From Marivirga aurantiaca (lineage in GTDB: Bacteria; Bacteroidota; Bacteroidia; Cytophagales; Cyclobacteriaceae): 64,000 bases of DNA. Both the position numbers and the translations under genes were made by a program. Shown piece by piece: positions 16,036 to 25,187 of the stretch. The stretch lies in NCBI RefSeq assembly GCF_016679925.1, contig NZ_JAEQBW010000005.1, positions 62,001-126,000 on the forward strand. The letters are read 5' to 3'. How positions within the stretch are numbered: position 1 is the first letter of the stretch; every line of letters begins with the position of its first letter. Below the pieces are notes generated by a model that saw only the letters and a list, made by a program, of their open reading frames with translations, made no database searches and was not told where the DNA came from.

Positions 16036-17454
16036 TTAATCAACCCTGACTGCAGCACCTATTAAAATCACTTTAAAAGTACTGCCAATTCCAGGTTCGG
16101 ACTTCAATAAAATATCAGCATTGATTTTTGCAAGGGCCTGTTTTACAATAAACAATCCAAGGCCTGAACCATCTGCTTCACTCGTAGCCCGATAGAACAT
16201 GTCAAACACCTTGCGCTGGCTTTCCCTGGCAATCCCCTTTCCATTGTCTTTAACTGAAATTTGAATGTTCCTGTCTATTTTTTCAAACCGTATAGCAATA
16301 TACTGATCAGGCTTTTCCGAATCATGATATTTCACCGCATTAGACACTAAATTGGCCAGTACAACCTTTAGCTGATAGTAATCAGTCCGAAGTATATGAG
16401 TGATTTCCTCATCATAATCCAGTCGGATTGAATCTGCTCCTTGATTAAATTTAACATCAGCAATCACATCATCTATTATTTGACCCAAACGAAAAACAGT
16501 TGGATTAATTTCAGTTTTGATATTCCTTGAATAATTCAGGATATCACTGAAAATATTGTCCAGTTTTTTCACACGATCCTCCATCATTTGAATATAATTC
16601 CTGCCACTTTCCTCTTTCACATCATGCTTGGCAATATTAATCAGGCCTAAAAGTGAGGCAACAGGTGCACGTAAATCATGAGAGGTACTATACAAAAAGC
16701 TATCAAGTTCCCTGTTAGTTTTCTCCAGTGTGGCGCGCTCATCTTCCAAAAGCCAAATAACCATTCCTATTCCAATTAATGAAAGGAGAAGAAAATCTAT
16801 CACCCCAAAAGTATAGTCAACATTCAATACAGACTGGGGGTCCGCCATCATTCGGAAACAAGCCAAGGAATAATGCAAATTCTGGAACCCATAAAGGATA
16901 AAAGAAATCCAAAGCAAATTCTTTCCCACAGCACTACTTCTGCTCCCCATTCGCATAGTAACCACTCCTGCAAAAGTAAAAGCCAGACCTACAATTAGGG
17001 ATTTAATACCAAAAGGAAGCATGATTGTATAGGTGATTGCACCTTCGACTTCAATCAGGAATAATAAAGCAGTTAATAAACTGATCACTATGATAGCAAG
17101 GTAAAATAGATATTCCTTTTTGGCGGTAAAGATCTTACGTTCAATTAAATGATAAGTGCCATATAAGAGCCAGAATACATGGGCCAAACCGGCTATCATA
17201 AAAGAAAATGTGAAAAGACTTTGCCATATGTTGGAATAGGGAGGGTAATCAGTAAAGTAGAAGGTTCCTCTTGCAAGCAACAAATAAAGAGAGAAAGCCA
17301 GCCAGCTTAGCGCCCAGAGTTTCAAGTGCTTTTTTTTGTACAGGCTATAAAAATACCATAGTACAAGTGCTAAAACCAGCCCCCATATTGACTGGCCGAG
17401 GAAGCTATAAAATATTTTTTGAAGATACTCTTGAAATGCTTCTTGTTGAATCAA
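16036..17454 (-). CDS. Membrane sensor histidine kinase
   Basis: 472 residues. About seven membrane helices between 22 and 236 form the sensor; there is no signal peptide or extracellular domain of size. A short linker leads to HisKA with the phosphoacceptor in STSHDLRAP (His259) and an HATPase domain with N box LVSNAVKY, G1 DNGKGI and G2 GSGLGLFIVK. No receiver domain is attached and no response regulator gene is adjacent, so it is an orphan kinase here. The seven-helix arrangement recalls 7TM sensor kinases, but I do not recognise the sensory family. Confidence 0.9.
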   Translation of the reverse strand: MIQQEAFQEYLQKIFYSFLGQSIWGLVLALVLWYFYSLYKKKHLKLWALSWLAFSLYLLLARGTFYFTDYPPYSNIWQSLFTFSFMIAGLAHVFWLLYGTYHLIERKIFTAKKEYLFYLAIIVISLLTALLFLIEVEGAITYTIMLPFGIKSLIVGLAFTFAGVVTMRMGSRSSAVGKNLLWISFILYGFQNLHYSLACFRMMADPQSVLNVDYTFGVIDFLLLSLIGIGMVIWLLEDERATLEKTNRELDSFLYSTSHDLRAPVASLLGLINIAKHDVKEESGRNYIQMMEDRVKKLDNIFSDILNYSRNIKTEINPTVFRLGQIIDDVIADVKFNQGADSIRLDYDEEITHILRTDYYQLKVVLANLVSNAVKYHDSEKPDQYIAIRFEKIDRNIQISVKDNGKGIARESQRKVFDMFYRATSEADGSGLGLFIVKQALAKINADILLKSEPGIGSTFKVILIGAAVRVD

Positions 17455-17763
17455 TTCTATTTCTTTAAAGGATGATCAAAATTAACAATTAATAGAAACA
17501 ATGGCTTATCTGTATTGATTTTAAATTAAAATAAAAATAGTAGGTATGCATACTATTTTTAGAATCAATGATTATTTTTAAACTTCTATTAATAGTAATA
17601 TTTCAGCAGGCATAATTAAACATCTGATTTCAATATTTCAAGAAAACTCTTGTAAATCAGTTTTGTCAAGATAAAATGATTAAATTAATCTCAAATAAAA
17701 TGATGACAGGTTTAGCTTTTTTTAAGGGAAATAAAAAAGCCTCGCTTTTGAAAGCGAGGCTTG
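17455..17763. other. Intergenic region with a perfect AT-rich hairpin
   Basis: No gene seen. AAAAATAGTA (17533-17542) and TACTATTTTT (17551-17560) are exact complements around an 8-base loop; the A run and T run would allow termination in either direction, though the stem is AT-rich. It lies upstream of the kinase start, so an operator is the other reading. The tRNA-Phe terminator lies at the right end of this region. Confidence 0.55.
17737..17762 (-). terminator. Terminator of tRNA-Phe
   Basis: AAGCCTCGCTTT and AAAGCGAGGCTT are perfectly complementary over 12 bases with a minimal loop. On the minus strand the stem ends in six T residues, directly after the tRNA 3' end. Confidence 0.9.
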
Positions 17764-17836
17764 TGGTGCTGAGTGGATTCGAACCACCGACTCACGGATT
17801 TTCAGTCCGATGCTCTACCAACTGAGCTACAGCACC
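17764..17836 (-). tRNA. tRNA-Phe (anticodon GAA)
   Basis: 73 bases on the minus strand without an encoded CCA. The acceptor stem GGTGCTG pairs with CAGCACC, discriminator A. D-arm GCTC..GAGC, anticodon loop CTGAAAA giving GAA, and T-arm with GTTCGAATC are all regular. It stands alone, followed by a strong terminator. Confidence 0.97.
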
Positions 17837-17850
17837 GTGATAGAGTGGTG

Positions 17851-17880
17851 CAAAAGTAGATAAATAATTCATCCTGCAAA
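17851..17880 (-). promoter_or_regulatory. Bacteroidota-type promoter of tRNA-Phe
   Basis: On the minus strand TTTG (17880-17877), 18 bases, TACTTTTG (17858-17851): both boxes fit the Bacteroidota TTTG / TAnnTTTG consensus exactly. The expected start is near 17844, eight bases before the mature tRNA. It is a useful internal reference for promoters of this organism. Confidence 0.78.
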
Positions 17881-17930
17881 AAATATTTTAAATAAATTAT
17901 TAAAAAAATTAATCCCGATAAAATAAAATT

Positions 17931-19256
17931 ATGGAATATATCTCGCAAATCGCTTTCCTACTGGTACTTGCAGTTGCAACTTACTTTATTACGAAAAGGG
18001 TTGGGACAATAAAAAACAACATTCAATTGGGCAGGGATACCGATAGATCTGATCAAAAAGGAAGACGTTGGAAAAATACCTTCCTAATTGCCTTTGGCCA
18101 GAAGAAGATGTTCAAGAAGTTTATACCTGCATTTTTACATCTTTTGATCTATGCCGGCTTTCTTATTATTAACCTTGAGGTGCTTGAATTTATCATAGAT
18201 GGCATTGCAGGCACCCATAGAATTTTTGCCCCAATCTTAGGCTCAACTTATTATTCGGCAGCCATTAATATTTTTGAGTTCCTGGCTGTGGCTGTGCTTT
18301 TCTCATGTGTGGTGTTCCTCATCAGAAGAAACGTAATCAGAGTCAATCGTTTTAAGGCACTGAAAGGCTGGCCCTGGCTAGATGCCAACCTCATTTTGAT
18401 TATTGAAATTGTTTTAATGATTGCCATTTTAACCATGAATGCTACTGATCAGCTTCTACAAGGACGAGATGATCATTATGTACAAACAGGAGCTTTCTTT
18501 TTCAGTGGATTTTTAATCCCATTATTTGAGAACATGAGTGTCGGCACCCTCATATTTATAGAGCGATTTGCCTGGTGGTTTCATATTATAGGCATTTTAG
18601 GATTTACTATCTATATCACCTACTCTAAACATTTGCATATTTTCATGGCTTTTCCCAACACCTATTTTGCGAGATTAGGACCCAAAGGAAGAATGAACAA
18701 TATGGAAGATGTAACTACCGAAGTAAAATCTATGCTAGGTATTGACACAGGCGCAACTAATGGAGAGCCACCAGCAGAAGTAGCCAGGCTGGGAGCCAAG
18801 GATGCCACTGATTTAACCTGGGCAGATTTGATGGGTGCCTATTCTTGCACAGAATGCGGAAGATGTACTGCTGAATGTCCTGCCAATATTACCGGCAAAA
18901 AACTCTCCCCAAGAAAAATCATGATGGATACCCGTGACAGGATATCTGAAATTGGCGAGAATATTAAAAAAGGGAAAACAGCCGAAGAAGGCAGTCCATT
19001 ATTCAGTGAACAATACATTACAGATGAGGAAATTAATGCCTGTACAAGTTGTAATGCTTGTGTGGAAGCCTGTCCAATTAACATCAACCCTTTAGACATC
19101 ATCTTACAAAGAAGAAGGTTTATGGCAATGGAAGAATCAAGCTCCCCACAATCGTGGAATTCAATGTTTCAGAATATAGAAACCAATTTTGCTCCATGGA
19201 AATTTCCACCCAGCGATCGTTTTAACTGGGCAAATAAATTAAACGAGGAGAAATAA
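17931..19256 (+). CDS. Membrane-bound 4Fe-4S electron-transfer protein (HdrC/NarI-like fusion)
   Basis: 441 residues. Five or six membrane helices (about 5-22, 65-88, 110-131, 152-172, 190-240) are followed by a soluble domain with two ferredoxin-type 4Fe-4S motifs, CTECGRCTAECP (306-317) and CTSCNACVEACP (371-382). The layout matches heterodisulfide-reductase-like or GlpC-like membrane dehydrogenase modules that link quinone to soluble donors. The partner is the CCG-domain protein 43 bases downstream. Electron donor and acceptor are unknown. The pair is common in Bacteroidota genomes, as far as I recall, but has no settled function. Confidence 0.88.
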   Translation: MEYISQIAFLLVLAVATYFITKRVGTIKNNIQLGRDTDRSDQKGRRWKNTFLIAFGQKKMFKKFIPAFLHLLIYAGFLIINLEVLEFIIDGIAGTHRIFAPILGSTYYSAAINIFEFLAVAVLFSCVVFLIRRNVIRVNRFKALKGWPWLDANLILIIEIVLMIAILTMNATDQLLQGRDDHYVQTGAFFFSGFLIPLFENMSVGTLIFIERFAWWFHIIGILGFTIYITYSKHLHIFMAFPNTYFARLGPKGRMNNMEDVTTEVKSMLGIDTGATNGEPPAEVARLGAKDATDLTWADLMGAYSCTECGRCTAECPANITGKKLSPRKIMMDTRDRISEIGENIKKGKTAEEGSPLFSEQYITDEEINACTSCNACVEACPININPLDIILQRRRFMAMEESSSPQSWNSMFQNIETNFAPWKFPPSDRFNWANKLNEEK

Positions 19257-19299
19257 TAACCACAATAGAAAAGAATTTTAAATCTTAAATTAGACAAAA

Positions 19300-20097
19300 A
19301 TGAGTGATATATCATATAAAGTACCTACCATGCAGGAAATGAGTGCAAAAGGAGAATCTCCGGAAGTACTTTTCTGGGTAGGTTGTGCCGGTTCATTTGA
19401 TGACAGGTATAAAGCAGTGACAGTAGCATTCACCAAAATATTAAATAAAGTAGGTATCAATTTTGCCGTTTTGGGTCCTGAAGAATCATGTACTGGAGAT
19501 CCTGCCAGGAGAGCCGGAAATGAGTTCCTGTTTCAGATGCAGGCTATGTCCAACATTCAGGTTCTGGATGGATATAATGTAAAGAAAATAGTGACTGCCT
19601 GTCCACATTGTTTCAATACATTGAAAAATGAATATCCTGAACTAGGGGGGAACTATGAAGTCATCCACCACTCCACTTTCTTGCAACAACTTATCAATGA
19701 TGGTAAAATCACCTTAAAAGGTGGCGGGGAATTCAAAGGTAAGAAAATCACTTTCCACGACTCATGTTATCTTGGCCGGGCCAATGGTGTTTATGAAGCT
19801 CCAAGAGATGTGATTAGAGCCCTGGATGCTGAACTAGTGGAAATGAAAAGGTGCAAGACCAAAGGTTTGTGCTGTGGTGCCGGTGGTGCTCAAATGTTTA
19901 AGGATGCGGAACCAGGCACCAAGGAAGTCAATGTGGAACGAACTGAAGAAGCCCTGAACACTGGCGCTGAGGTAATTGCTGCAGGTTGCCCTTTTTGCAT
20001 GACCATGATGAGTGATGGTGTAAAGAATAAAGAAAAAGAAAACAGTGTTAAAGTATTTGATTTAGCAGAGTTAATTGCAAAAAGTGAAGGTTTATAA
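19300..20097 (+). CDS. CCG-domain Fe-S protein (HdrB/GlpC/LutA-like)
   Basis: 265 residues, two cysteine-rich CCG-type domains: cysteines in VGCAGSF, SCTGDP and CPHCFNTL belong to the first, and HDSCYLGR, LCCGAGGAQMF and CPFCMTMM to the second. In HdrB such domains hold a non-cubane cluster for disulfide reduction; in LutA/GlpC relatives they serve oxidoreductase complexes. It is cytoplasmic (no signal) and in an operon with the membrane Fe-S gene. The specific substrate is not predictable. Confidence 0.88.
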   Translation: MSDISYKVPTMQEMSAKGESPEVLFWVGCAGSFDDRYKAVTVAFTKILNKVGINFAVLGPEESCTGDPARRAGNEFLFQMQAMSNIQVLDGYNVKKIVTACPHCFNTLKNEYPELGGNYEVIHHSTFLQQLINDGKITLKGGGEFKGKKITFHDSCYLGRANGVYEAPRDVIRALDAELVEMKRCKTKGLCCGAGGAQMFKDAEPGTKEVNVERTEEALNTGAEVIAAGCPFCMTMMSDGVKNKEKENSVKVFDLAELIAKSEGL

Positions 20098-20114
20098 TCT
20101 TTTAAATTATTAAG

Positions 20115-20576
20115 ATGAAAATAACACAGGTTGTATTAATTGCCATTCTAACAAGCTATACACTTACAGCTTGTGCCCAGGCTGGAAACAAAAATGCCAA
20201 TTCTGAAATGACAGATTGTGAAAATACAGAAAATACGGTTTCAGGGATGGAAGAGGGAGTTTCAGGTAATTGGGCATGGCAAAAATCTGTAACGCAATCA
20301 AGATTAGCTGGTGGAACCGTGGTGGATGAAGACAGTCGTAAAGGATTAAAAATTCATTTTTCAAAAGATAAAACTGGAATCCAAACTGACAGAGAGGGGA
20401 ACCAGACCCCATTCAGCTGGTCAATTATTAAGAATGAATCACAAAATTCTTTTCATATAAATACCGAACCCAATTTGTTTGGCAATAGTGAATTGATAGT
20501 ATGTGATATGCAATTGAAACTCCTGGGATCTGCTTTTGATGGTGCAGATAATTATTTCTATAAAGTATCTGAATAA
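20115..20576 (+). CDS. Small lipoprotein of unknown function
   Basis: 153 residues. The signal peptide is lipoprotein-type with lipobox LTAC (Cys about 20), followed by a flexible, acidic region up to about 50 and a compact domain with NWAWQKSV...GIQTDREGNQTPFSW, which resembles lipocalin-like META/YceI-type repair domains only loosely. It starts 18 bases after the Fe-S gene and may be co-transcribed. It converges on the diheme cytochrome gene with a three-base gap. I do not recognise the family. Confidence 0.72.
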   Translation: MKITQVVLIAILTSYTLTACAQAGNKNANSEMTDCENTENTVSGMEEGVSGNWAWQKSVTQSRLAGGTVVDEDSRKGLKIHFSKDKTGIQTDREGNQTPFSWSIIKNESQNSFHINTEPNLFGNSELIVCDMQLKLLGSAFDGADNYFYKVSE

Positions 20577-20579
20577 TAT

Positions 20580-21677
20580 TTACTTCATTGAAGCTATCCA
20601 TTCCTTTACCAGTTCTAAACCCTCTTTGTCCACCATTTTCCTACCCAACTCGGGCATCATAATGCCCGGATCGGTAGATTCCATTCTGAAAACCAATATT
20701 GATTGTTCAGGATGACCGGGAACTATGTCATACTTTAAACCTCCTGAGCCTTTTCCGGCAGCTATTGGCGTTTTTTCCACTCCCCAGGCAGCCGGGTTTT
20801 CCTCTGAAACCATTAGGTTTAAAGCTGAATTTTTAGCCGGCCCCTCTGGTCTGTGACAATGCCCGCAATTAATTTCCAGATAAGCCCTGGCCCGTTCAGC
20901 TAAAGGAGCATTCTTGTTTTGAAAGCTTACCATTTTCGGTAGTTCTCCTGAAGGTAAATTTTCAAGCATTCCTGTTTCCTGCCAATGCACTAACTGGTTG
21001 AGCTCTTTATGTGCTTCATAATTATAATCCTTGTTAAGTTGCCTGGCACTTGGTCCAATAGGTTTAATTTTATCGCCCAGCAAATGGCAACTTCTGCATT
21101 GGTTCACATTGGGCACATTATACATTAATTGCTGTTGATTGCCCTCAGTATCCCTCCAGGAAATACTCTTAGTATCCCCTGTAATTTCCAAATAAGCTTC
21201 TGTTTGTTCTTCATTCCAAACATAAGGCAGTGCTTTCCAGCCATTTTCTTCATGAATGAGTAATCGAGTTTCCAAAATGGTACGTGTGCCCTTCGGCCTA
21301 TTAAAATCTGTAGGGTAATAAAAGTTTTTGATTAACACAGTACCTACAGGAAATTCCAGAACTTCTGTTGAATGGTAAGTCGCTGTTTTTCCTTCCGGAA
21401 TTTTTACAAACCTTGCTTTAAAGGCATAATCAGAAAAAAGGGGGGAATTCAAATCGTAAGGCACTACTCCATTTGCAGGGTTCAACTTTGCCAGCTCTCC
21501 CTGAAAAAGAGCATAATCCGACAGCTTCTCTAAACCAAATGATTGCTGCTTACTCCCTCCCAGTTTTATTACAGGAGGATTATCCGTTTCCACTTTTTGC
21601 TGATCGTTAGGTTTTGGATTCTGACAGGAAGCAAAAAATAAAATGAGTATTAATATATAGATCGATTTCAACATCAA
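20580..21677 (-). CDS. Diheme c-type cytochrome lipoprotein (SO2930/HNE_0200 family)
   Basis: 365 residues. Lipoprotein signal with lipobox ending FASC (Cys18). Two CxxCH heme sites: CRSCH (194-198) and CGHCH (271-275), and methionines near the C-terminus (GIMMPELGRKM) that could be axial ligands. The family is known to occur in two-gene pairs with a beta-helix repeat protein (TIGR03806 with TIGR03805), and exactly that partner lies 51 bases upstream. Localised outside the inner membrane. The function of the pair is unknown. Confidence 0.87.
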   Translation of the reverse strand: MMLKSIYILILILFFASCQNPKPNDQQKVETDNPPVIKLGGSKQQSFGLEKLSDYALFQGELAKLNPANGVVPYDLNSPLFSDYAFKARFVKIPEGKTATYHSTEVLEFPVGTVLIKNFYYPTDFNRPKGTRTILETRLLIHEENGWKALPYVWNEEQTEAYLEITGDTKSISWRDTEGNQQQLMYNVPNVNQCRSCHLLGDKIKPIGPSARQLNKDYNYEAHKELNQLVHWQETGMLENLPSGELPKMVSFQNKNAPLAERARAYLEINCGHCHRPEGPAKNSALNLMVSEENPAAWGVEKTPIAAGKGSGGLKYDIVPGHPEQSILVFRMESTDPGIMMPELGRKMVDKEGLELVKEWIASMK

Positions 21678-21728
21678 TTTTGGATCTTGTAGAAAATAAA
21701 TAATTAGCCTTTTAAAGCAAAATCACTT

Positions 21729-22973
21729 TTAATCACAAACAAATGGAGCTATGTTTTCATTCAAATCCTCCAGGTCATTTGGCGCATCCAGGTTGATAAA
21801 CACAAGCTTTTGCTTTTCTTGAATGCAGAGTATTTCGGCAGGTGACCTCTCGGCCTCCATAAACCCGTCAAAAACAATATCAGGTGGATTAAAAGGTGAT
21901 TTGAAATTGAATAATTTGCCAAAATCATGCTGAAAAGTAGCGAACCATTTAGAGTTCTGAAAATTGTTATCATGAAAATAAATATTTCCTACATGTGGGT
22001 TATAATTTTCATCCAACTCATAATCACTATTGATGCGTTCTGCTGAACCCGCCTGTGTCTCGTCAGCTTCGACTGCTTCCTCTTCGCTGATGGCAGCAAC
22101 CAGTTCATAGCTTACAATAGCAGCCCCAACTGTACGATTGTCTATAATTTGATTATTAAAAACCTCTACATTTCTTGTAGCCAATATCATCAAGCCGGTT
22201 CCCGGAGGCACAACCCCTACAATATTCCCTGCAGGTGCAAAATTCCTATGGTTATTCTCCTGAATCAGGTTGTCATATACCTTAATATGTTCACCATATT
22301 GAGTGAGACCGGGCAAATCAAAAATCAAAATCCCTCCCGTATTGTTGATGGCTTTATTGCCATAAACCTCCACAAAATTGGAGTTTTCACTTTCTATACC
22401 TGCTACATTTCTGTAAGCTTCATTATTCCTGATGATCACAGAATCTGACTGCCCAACGTAAATACCTGCATCAGAAGAACCAATAGCAATACATTCTTCA
22501 ATGAGAACATTTTTGCAAAGTACCGGATACAATGCATATGCCCCATTTGTTTCACTTACTTCTCCAGTCCACTGGGCTCTTAATCTTCTGAAAGTAATTC
22601 CATCAGTATCGGAAACTTTAATATTATCTCCCGCAGCATCTTCAACAGTAAAATCTACTAAAGTGATATTTTTACATTGGCTGATTTTCAATCCCTCCGC
22701 ACCTTCATTCTGATTCTTAAATGACAATATCGTTTCATCCATTCCTGCGCCTGCTATTACTACATTTTGCTTGTCATCCATTAATAAGCTTTTTTCAAAT
22801 TTAAAATAGCCTCCGGGAATATTAATAGTATCTCCCTCCTCAGCTAAAATCAATGCAGATTGTAAATCTTTTTCAATGCTTTGCCAATTTACCTGGCTCC
22901 TGTCAGCTACTTCCTCATTAGAAGTGCAGCCTGCAAAATTTAAGATCAAGAGGATAAAAAACAGTTTTTTCAT
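21729..22973 (-). CDS. Parallel beta-helix lipoprotein, partner of the diheme cytochrome
   Basis: About 414 residues from ATG 22973; the longer frame to 23000 would spoil the signal peptide. Lipobox ending FAGC (Cys about 16). The body is a right-handed beta-helix of NosD/PbH1-type turns (VIAGAGMDET, NIKVSDTDGIT, SVIIRNNEAYRNV, VEVYGNKAINNTGG). A glutamate/alanine-rich insert (about 290-310) interrupts the helix. Corresponds to TIGR03805-type proteins. It may bind a polysaccharide or act with the cytochrome in periplasmic redox chemistry; no catalytic residues can be named. Confidence 0.85.
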   Translation of the reverse strand: MKKLFFILLILNFAGCTSNEEVADRSQVNWQSIEKDLQSALILAEEGDTINIPGGYFKFEKSLLMDDKQNVVIAGAGMDETILSFKNQNEGAEGLKISQCKNITLVDFTVEDAAGDNIKVSDTDGITFRRLRAQWTGEVSETNGAYALYPVLCKNVLIEECIAIGSSDAGIYVGQSDSVIIRNNEAYRNVAGIESENSNFVEVYGNKAINNTGGILIFDLPGLTQYGEHIKVYDNLIQENNHRNFAPAGNIVGVVPPGTGLMILATRNVEVFNNQIIDNRTVGAAIVSYELVAAISEEEAVEADETQAGSAERINSDYELDENYNPHVGNIYFHDNNFQNSKWFATFQHDFGKLFNFKSPFNPPDIVFDGFMEAERSPAEILCIQEKQKLVFINLDAPNDLEDLNENIAPFVCD

Positions 22974-23006
22974 GTGTATAAGTTTATTGTCAATGGTCAC
23001 AACTTG

Positions 23007-23022
23007 TACCGCCTTAGCGGTA
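23007..23022. repeat. Short hairpin in the leader of the beta-helix gene
   Basis: TACCGC and GCGGTA form a 6-bp stem with a CTTA loop, 34 bases before the beta-helix start codon. Could be a leader structure or a protein site. Confidence 0.45.
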
Positions 23023-23175
23023 TGGAATTCAATAAATTTTATTCATCCTCAGTTGGTATGTTAAGGATTCTAAAATTTATACTCATTTCATAGCGTTAAA
23101 TTTCAATCAATATACAAAATCCTGGTAAATACCCATTTATGTTTTTAAATTGAATGCAGTATAAAATAAGAGAAA

Positions 23176-23616
23176 ATGAAAAAATTTATTAGTGTTCTTG
23201 TTCTGGGTCTGTTTTTAACTTTACCAAATAGCATCACTGCCCAGGTAAAACTTAATCATATTGCTGTGTATGTTGAAAACCTAAAAGAGAGTACCGACTT
23301 TTATCAAAGTATTATTGGGCTGGAACAAATAGAAGAGCCTTTTAAGGATGGTTTACACACGTGGTTTAAGTTAGGCAATTCCCAATTACATCTCATTGAG
23401 GGTGAATGGAAAGCTGTAACCATTAACAAAAATAACCATCTTTGCTTTAGCATACCCAATATGGAGTCATTTATTTCCAAATTGGAAAAAGAAGAAATAG
23501 CTTTTGAAGATTGGCCGGGAAAACCAAATGCCATCACCAAGCGGGTAGATGGAGTACAACAGGTTTATTTTAAAGACCCCAATGGCTACTGGATTGAAGT
23601 GAATGATGATTATTGA
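23176..23616 (+). CDS. Exported VOC (glyoxalase-fold) protein
   Basis: 146 residues: a signal peptide (1-22, MKKFIS...TAQ) and one complete vicinal-oxygen-chelate domain with HIAVYVENLKESTDFY, HLIEG, HLCFSI and the closing YFKDPNGYWIEVND. Candidate metal ligands: His near 28, His/Glu in the middle strands and Glu near 142. Most VOC enzymes are cytoplasmic, so export is unusual. The reaction is unknown; glyoxalase, dioxygenase and binding-protein members share the fold. It stands alone. Confidence 0.84.
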   Translation: MKKFISVLVLGLFLTLPNSITAQVKLNHIAVYVENLKESTDFYQSIIGLEQIEEPFKDGLHTWFKLGNSQLHLIEGEWKAVTINKNNHLCFSIPNMESFISKLEKEEIAFEDWPGKPNAITKRVDGVQQVYFKDPNGYWIEVNDDY

Positions 23617-24050
23617 TGATATCCCTGGGATATTTACTTTGTGGACTATCTTAATAATCCCCTATAATTATATCATCACAAATAATCTTGCTCAGGCTGA
23701 GGTGGCAAATTTTCTTTCTTTTTCCGCTACTACGAAATCCAGTTACAACCTCAATTATAATGTAAGAAAATTCTCAAAAAATCACATAAATAATTTTTTT
23801 TACCTGCTTTTCGATAAAACTCCTCAATAATATTTTTCCAAGATTGCAAAATGAAGGTTTAAACCTGCTGAGGGCATATTGGAAATATTGGAAATTCAAA
23901 ACTATTGTATATAATATAAATAAACAGCCTAATTCTTCATTTTAACATATAATATTTTACCCTAACAGTTATTAGGAAAATTAACTATTGCTCTTGGAGT
24001 ATAAAATAAAATTATTACTTTGCGGAGATTTATAACTTAAAAAGCAAATT
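23617..24050. other. Long intergenic region upstream of the M43 protease gene
   Basis: 434 bases, very AT-rich, no supported gene; a 75-codon frame at 23603-23830 lacks family features and overlaps the VOC stop. Near the right end a candidate promoter is TTG (23994-23996), 18-19 bases, TTACTTTG (24015-24022), seven of eight matches to the TAnnTTTG box, about 29 bases before ATG 24051. Confidence 0.5.
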
Positions 24051-25139
24051 ATGAAAAGAGTTTTATTAGCGTTTATCGCAATGACTGTATTCTTTACAGC
24101 ATGTAATAACGATAACGAGATTGTAAGAATGCAAGAAGTAAATGTAGACATGAGTGACTTCTATGCTTACACCGATTCACAAGATGGTTCGAATGAAAGA
24201 GTGGCCGGGCAAGGCAAACATTGTGTATCAATGAATGTATTGAACCGACAACTGGATACCAACCCGGGCTTGTACCAAAAAATGTTTAATATTGAAAAGA
24301 ATGCCAGGAAATTCATAGCTGCTAAAAAGCCTGACCACGCTGGTGGCGGAAATGGCAATGGAGGCGGAGATGATGGCGGTGGCGATGGTGGTGGCTCTGA
24401 TCCTGTTGATGACGGACTAGGAGTAATCAACATTCCGGTATATGTCCATGTGATCTATAGCAACTCTAATGAAAACATCAGTGATGCACAAATTAATTCT
24501 CAAATCAGTGTATTAAATGCTGATTTTAACGCTACCAACAATGATGCTAATGGAGTACCTTCCGAATTCGCTGGTCTAGTGGCTGATACTGATGCTAATT
24601 TTACTTTAGCAGGCGTAACCCGTAAGGCTTCTTCAAGAACTGAATGGGGAACAAGAGACGATATGAAATTTGCATCCAAAGGTGGTGTTGATGTAGTAAA
24701 TCCTGAAGGTGCTTTGAACATTTGGGTATGTAATATAGGTGGTGGTATCTTAGGATACGCTCAATTTCCTGGTGGAGCCTCTTCTACTGATGGAGTTGTA
24801 ATCTCTCCTCAGTATTTCGGTACCACAGGTTTTGTATCTGCTCCTTTTGATAAAGGAAGAACGGCAACTCATGAAGTGGGCCACTACTTAAATTTACGTC
24901 ATATCTGGGGTGATGGCAGATGTAAGCAAGATGATTTCGTTGCTGATACGCCTTCTTCGGATGGTCCTAACTACGGATGTCCTTCTTACCCTACTGTAAA
25001 TTGTAGAAGTAATGACATGACAATGAATTATATGGATTATACAAATGATGCTTGTATGTATATGTTCTCTACCGGACAAAAAGAAAGAATGAGAGCCATA
25101 TTTGCTTCTGGTGGTCCGAGAGAAGGATTCACTCTTTAA
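24051..25139 (+). CDS. Cytophagalysin-like M43 zinc metalloprotease, lipoprotein
   Basis: 362 residues. Lipobox FTAC (Cys18). A propeptide-like region to about 95 is joined by a Gly/Asp/Asn-rich linker (about 97-121). The catalytic domain starts near 125 and carries the extended zinc site HEVGHYLNLRH (274-284) and the Met-turn MNYMDY (325-330). Disulfide cysteines near 291, 310, 318 and 335 fit pappalysin/cytophagalysin architecture. It probably digests extracellular protein at the cell surface. No C-terminal secretion domain is attached, in keeping with lipid anchoring. Followed by a strong terminator. Confidence 0.92.
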   Translation: MKRVLLAFIAMTVFFTACNNDNEIVRMQEVNVDMSDFYAYTDSQDGSNERVAGQGKHCVSMNVLNRQLDTNPGLYQKMFNIEKNARKFIAAKKPDHAGGGNGNGGGDDGGGDGGGSDPVDDGLGVINIPVYVHVIYSNSNENISDAQINSQISVLNADFNATNNDANGVPSEFAGLVADTDANFTLAGVTRKASSRTEWGTRDDMKFASKGGVDVVNPEGALNIWVCNIGGGILGYAQFPGGASSTDGVVISPQYFGTTGFVSAPFDKGRTATHEVGHYLNLRHIWGDGRCKQDDFVADTPSSDGPNYGCPSYPTVNCRSNDMTMNYMDYTNDACMYMFSTGQKERMRAIFASGGPREGFTL

Positions 25140-25151
25140 AATTTTCATTTT

Positions 25152-25187
25152 AAAAGCCGGTCTGGAATTCCAGACCGGCTTTTTTTT
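25152..25187 (+). terminator. Strong rho-independent terminator after M43 protease gene
   Basis: AGCCGGTCTGG and CCAGACCGGCT pair perfectly around AATT, flanked by AAAA on the left and eight T residues on the right, 13 bases after the stop codon. Confidence 0.95.

Noticed and set aside
23603-23830. 75-codon frame after the VOC gene
   Set aside because: Overlaps the VOC stop, no recognisable domain, and composition fits noncoding AT-rich DNA.
24167-24433. 88-codon proline/serine-rich frame opposite the M43 gene
   Set aside because: It is the reverse reading of the glycine/aspartate linker codons.
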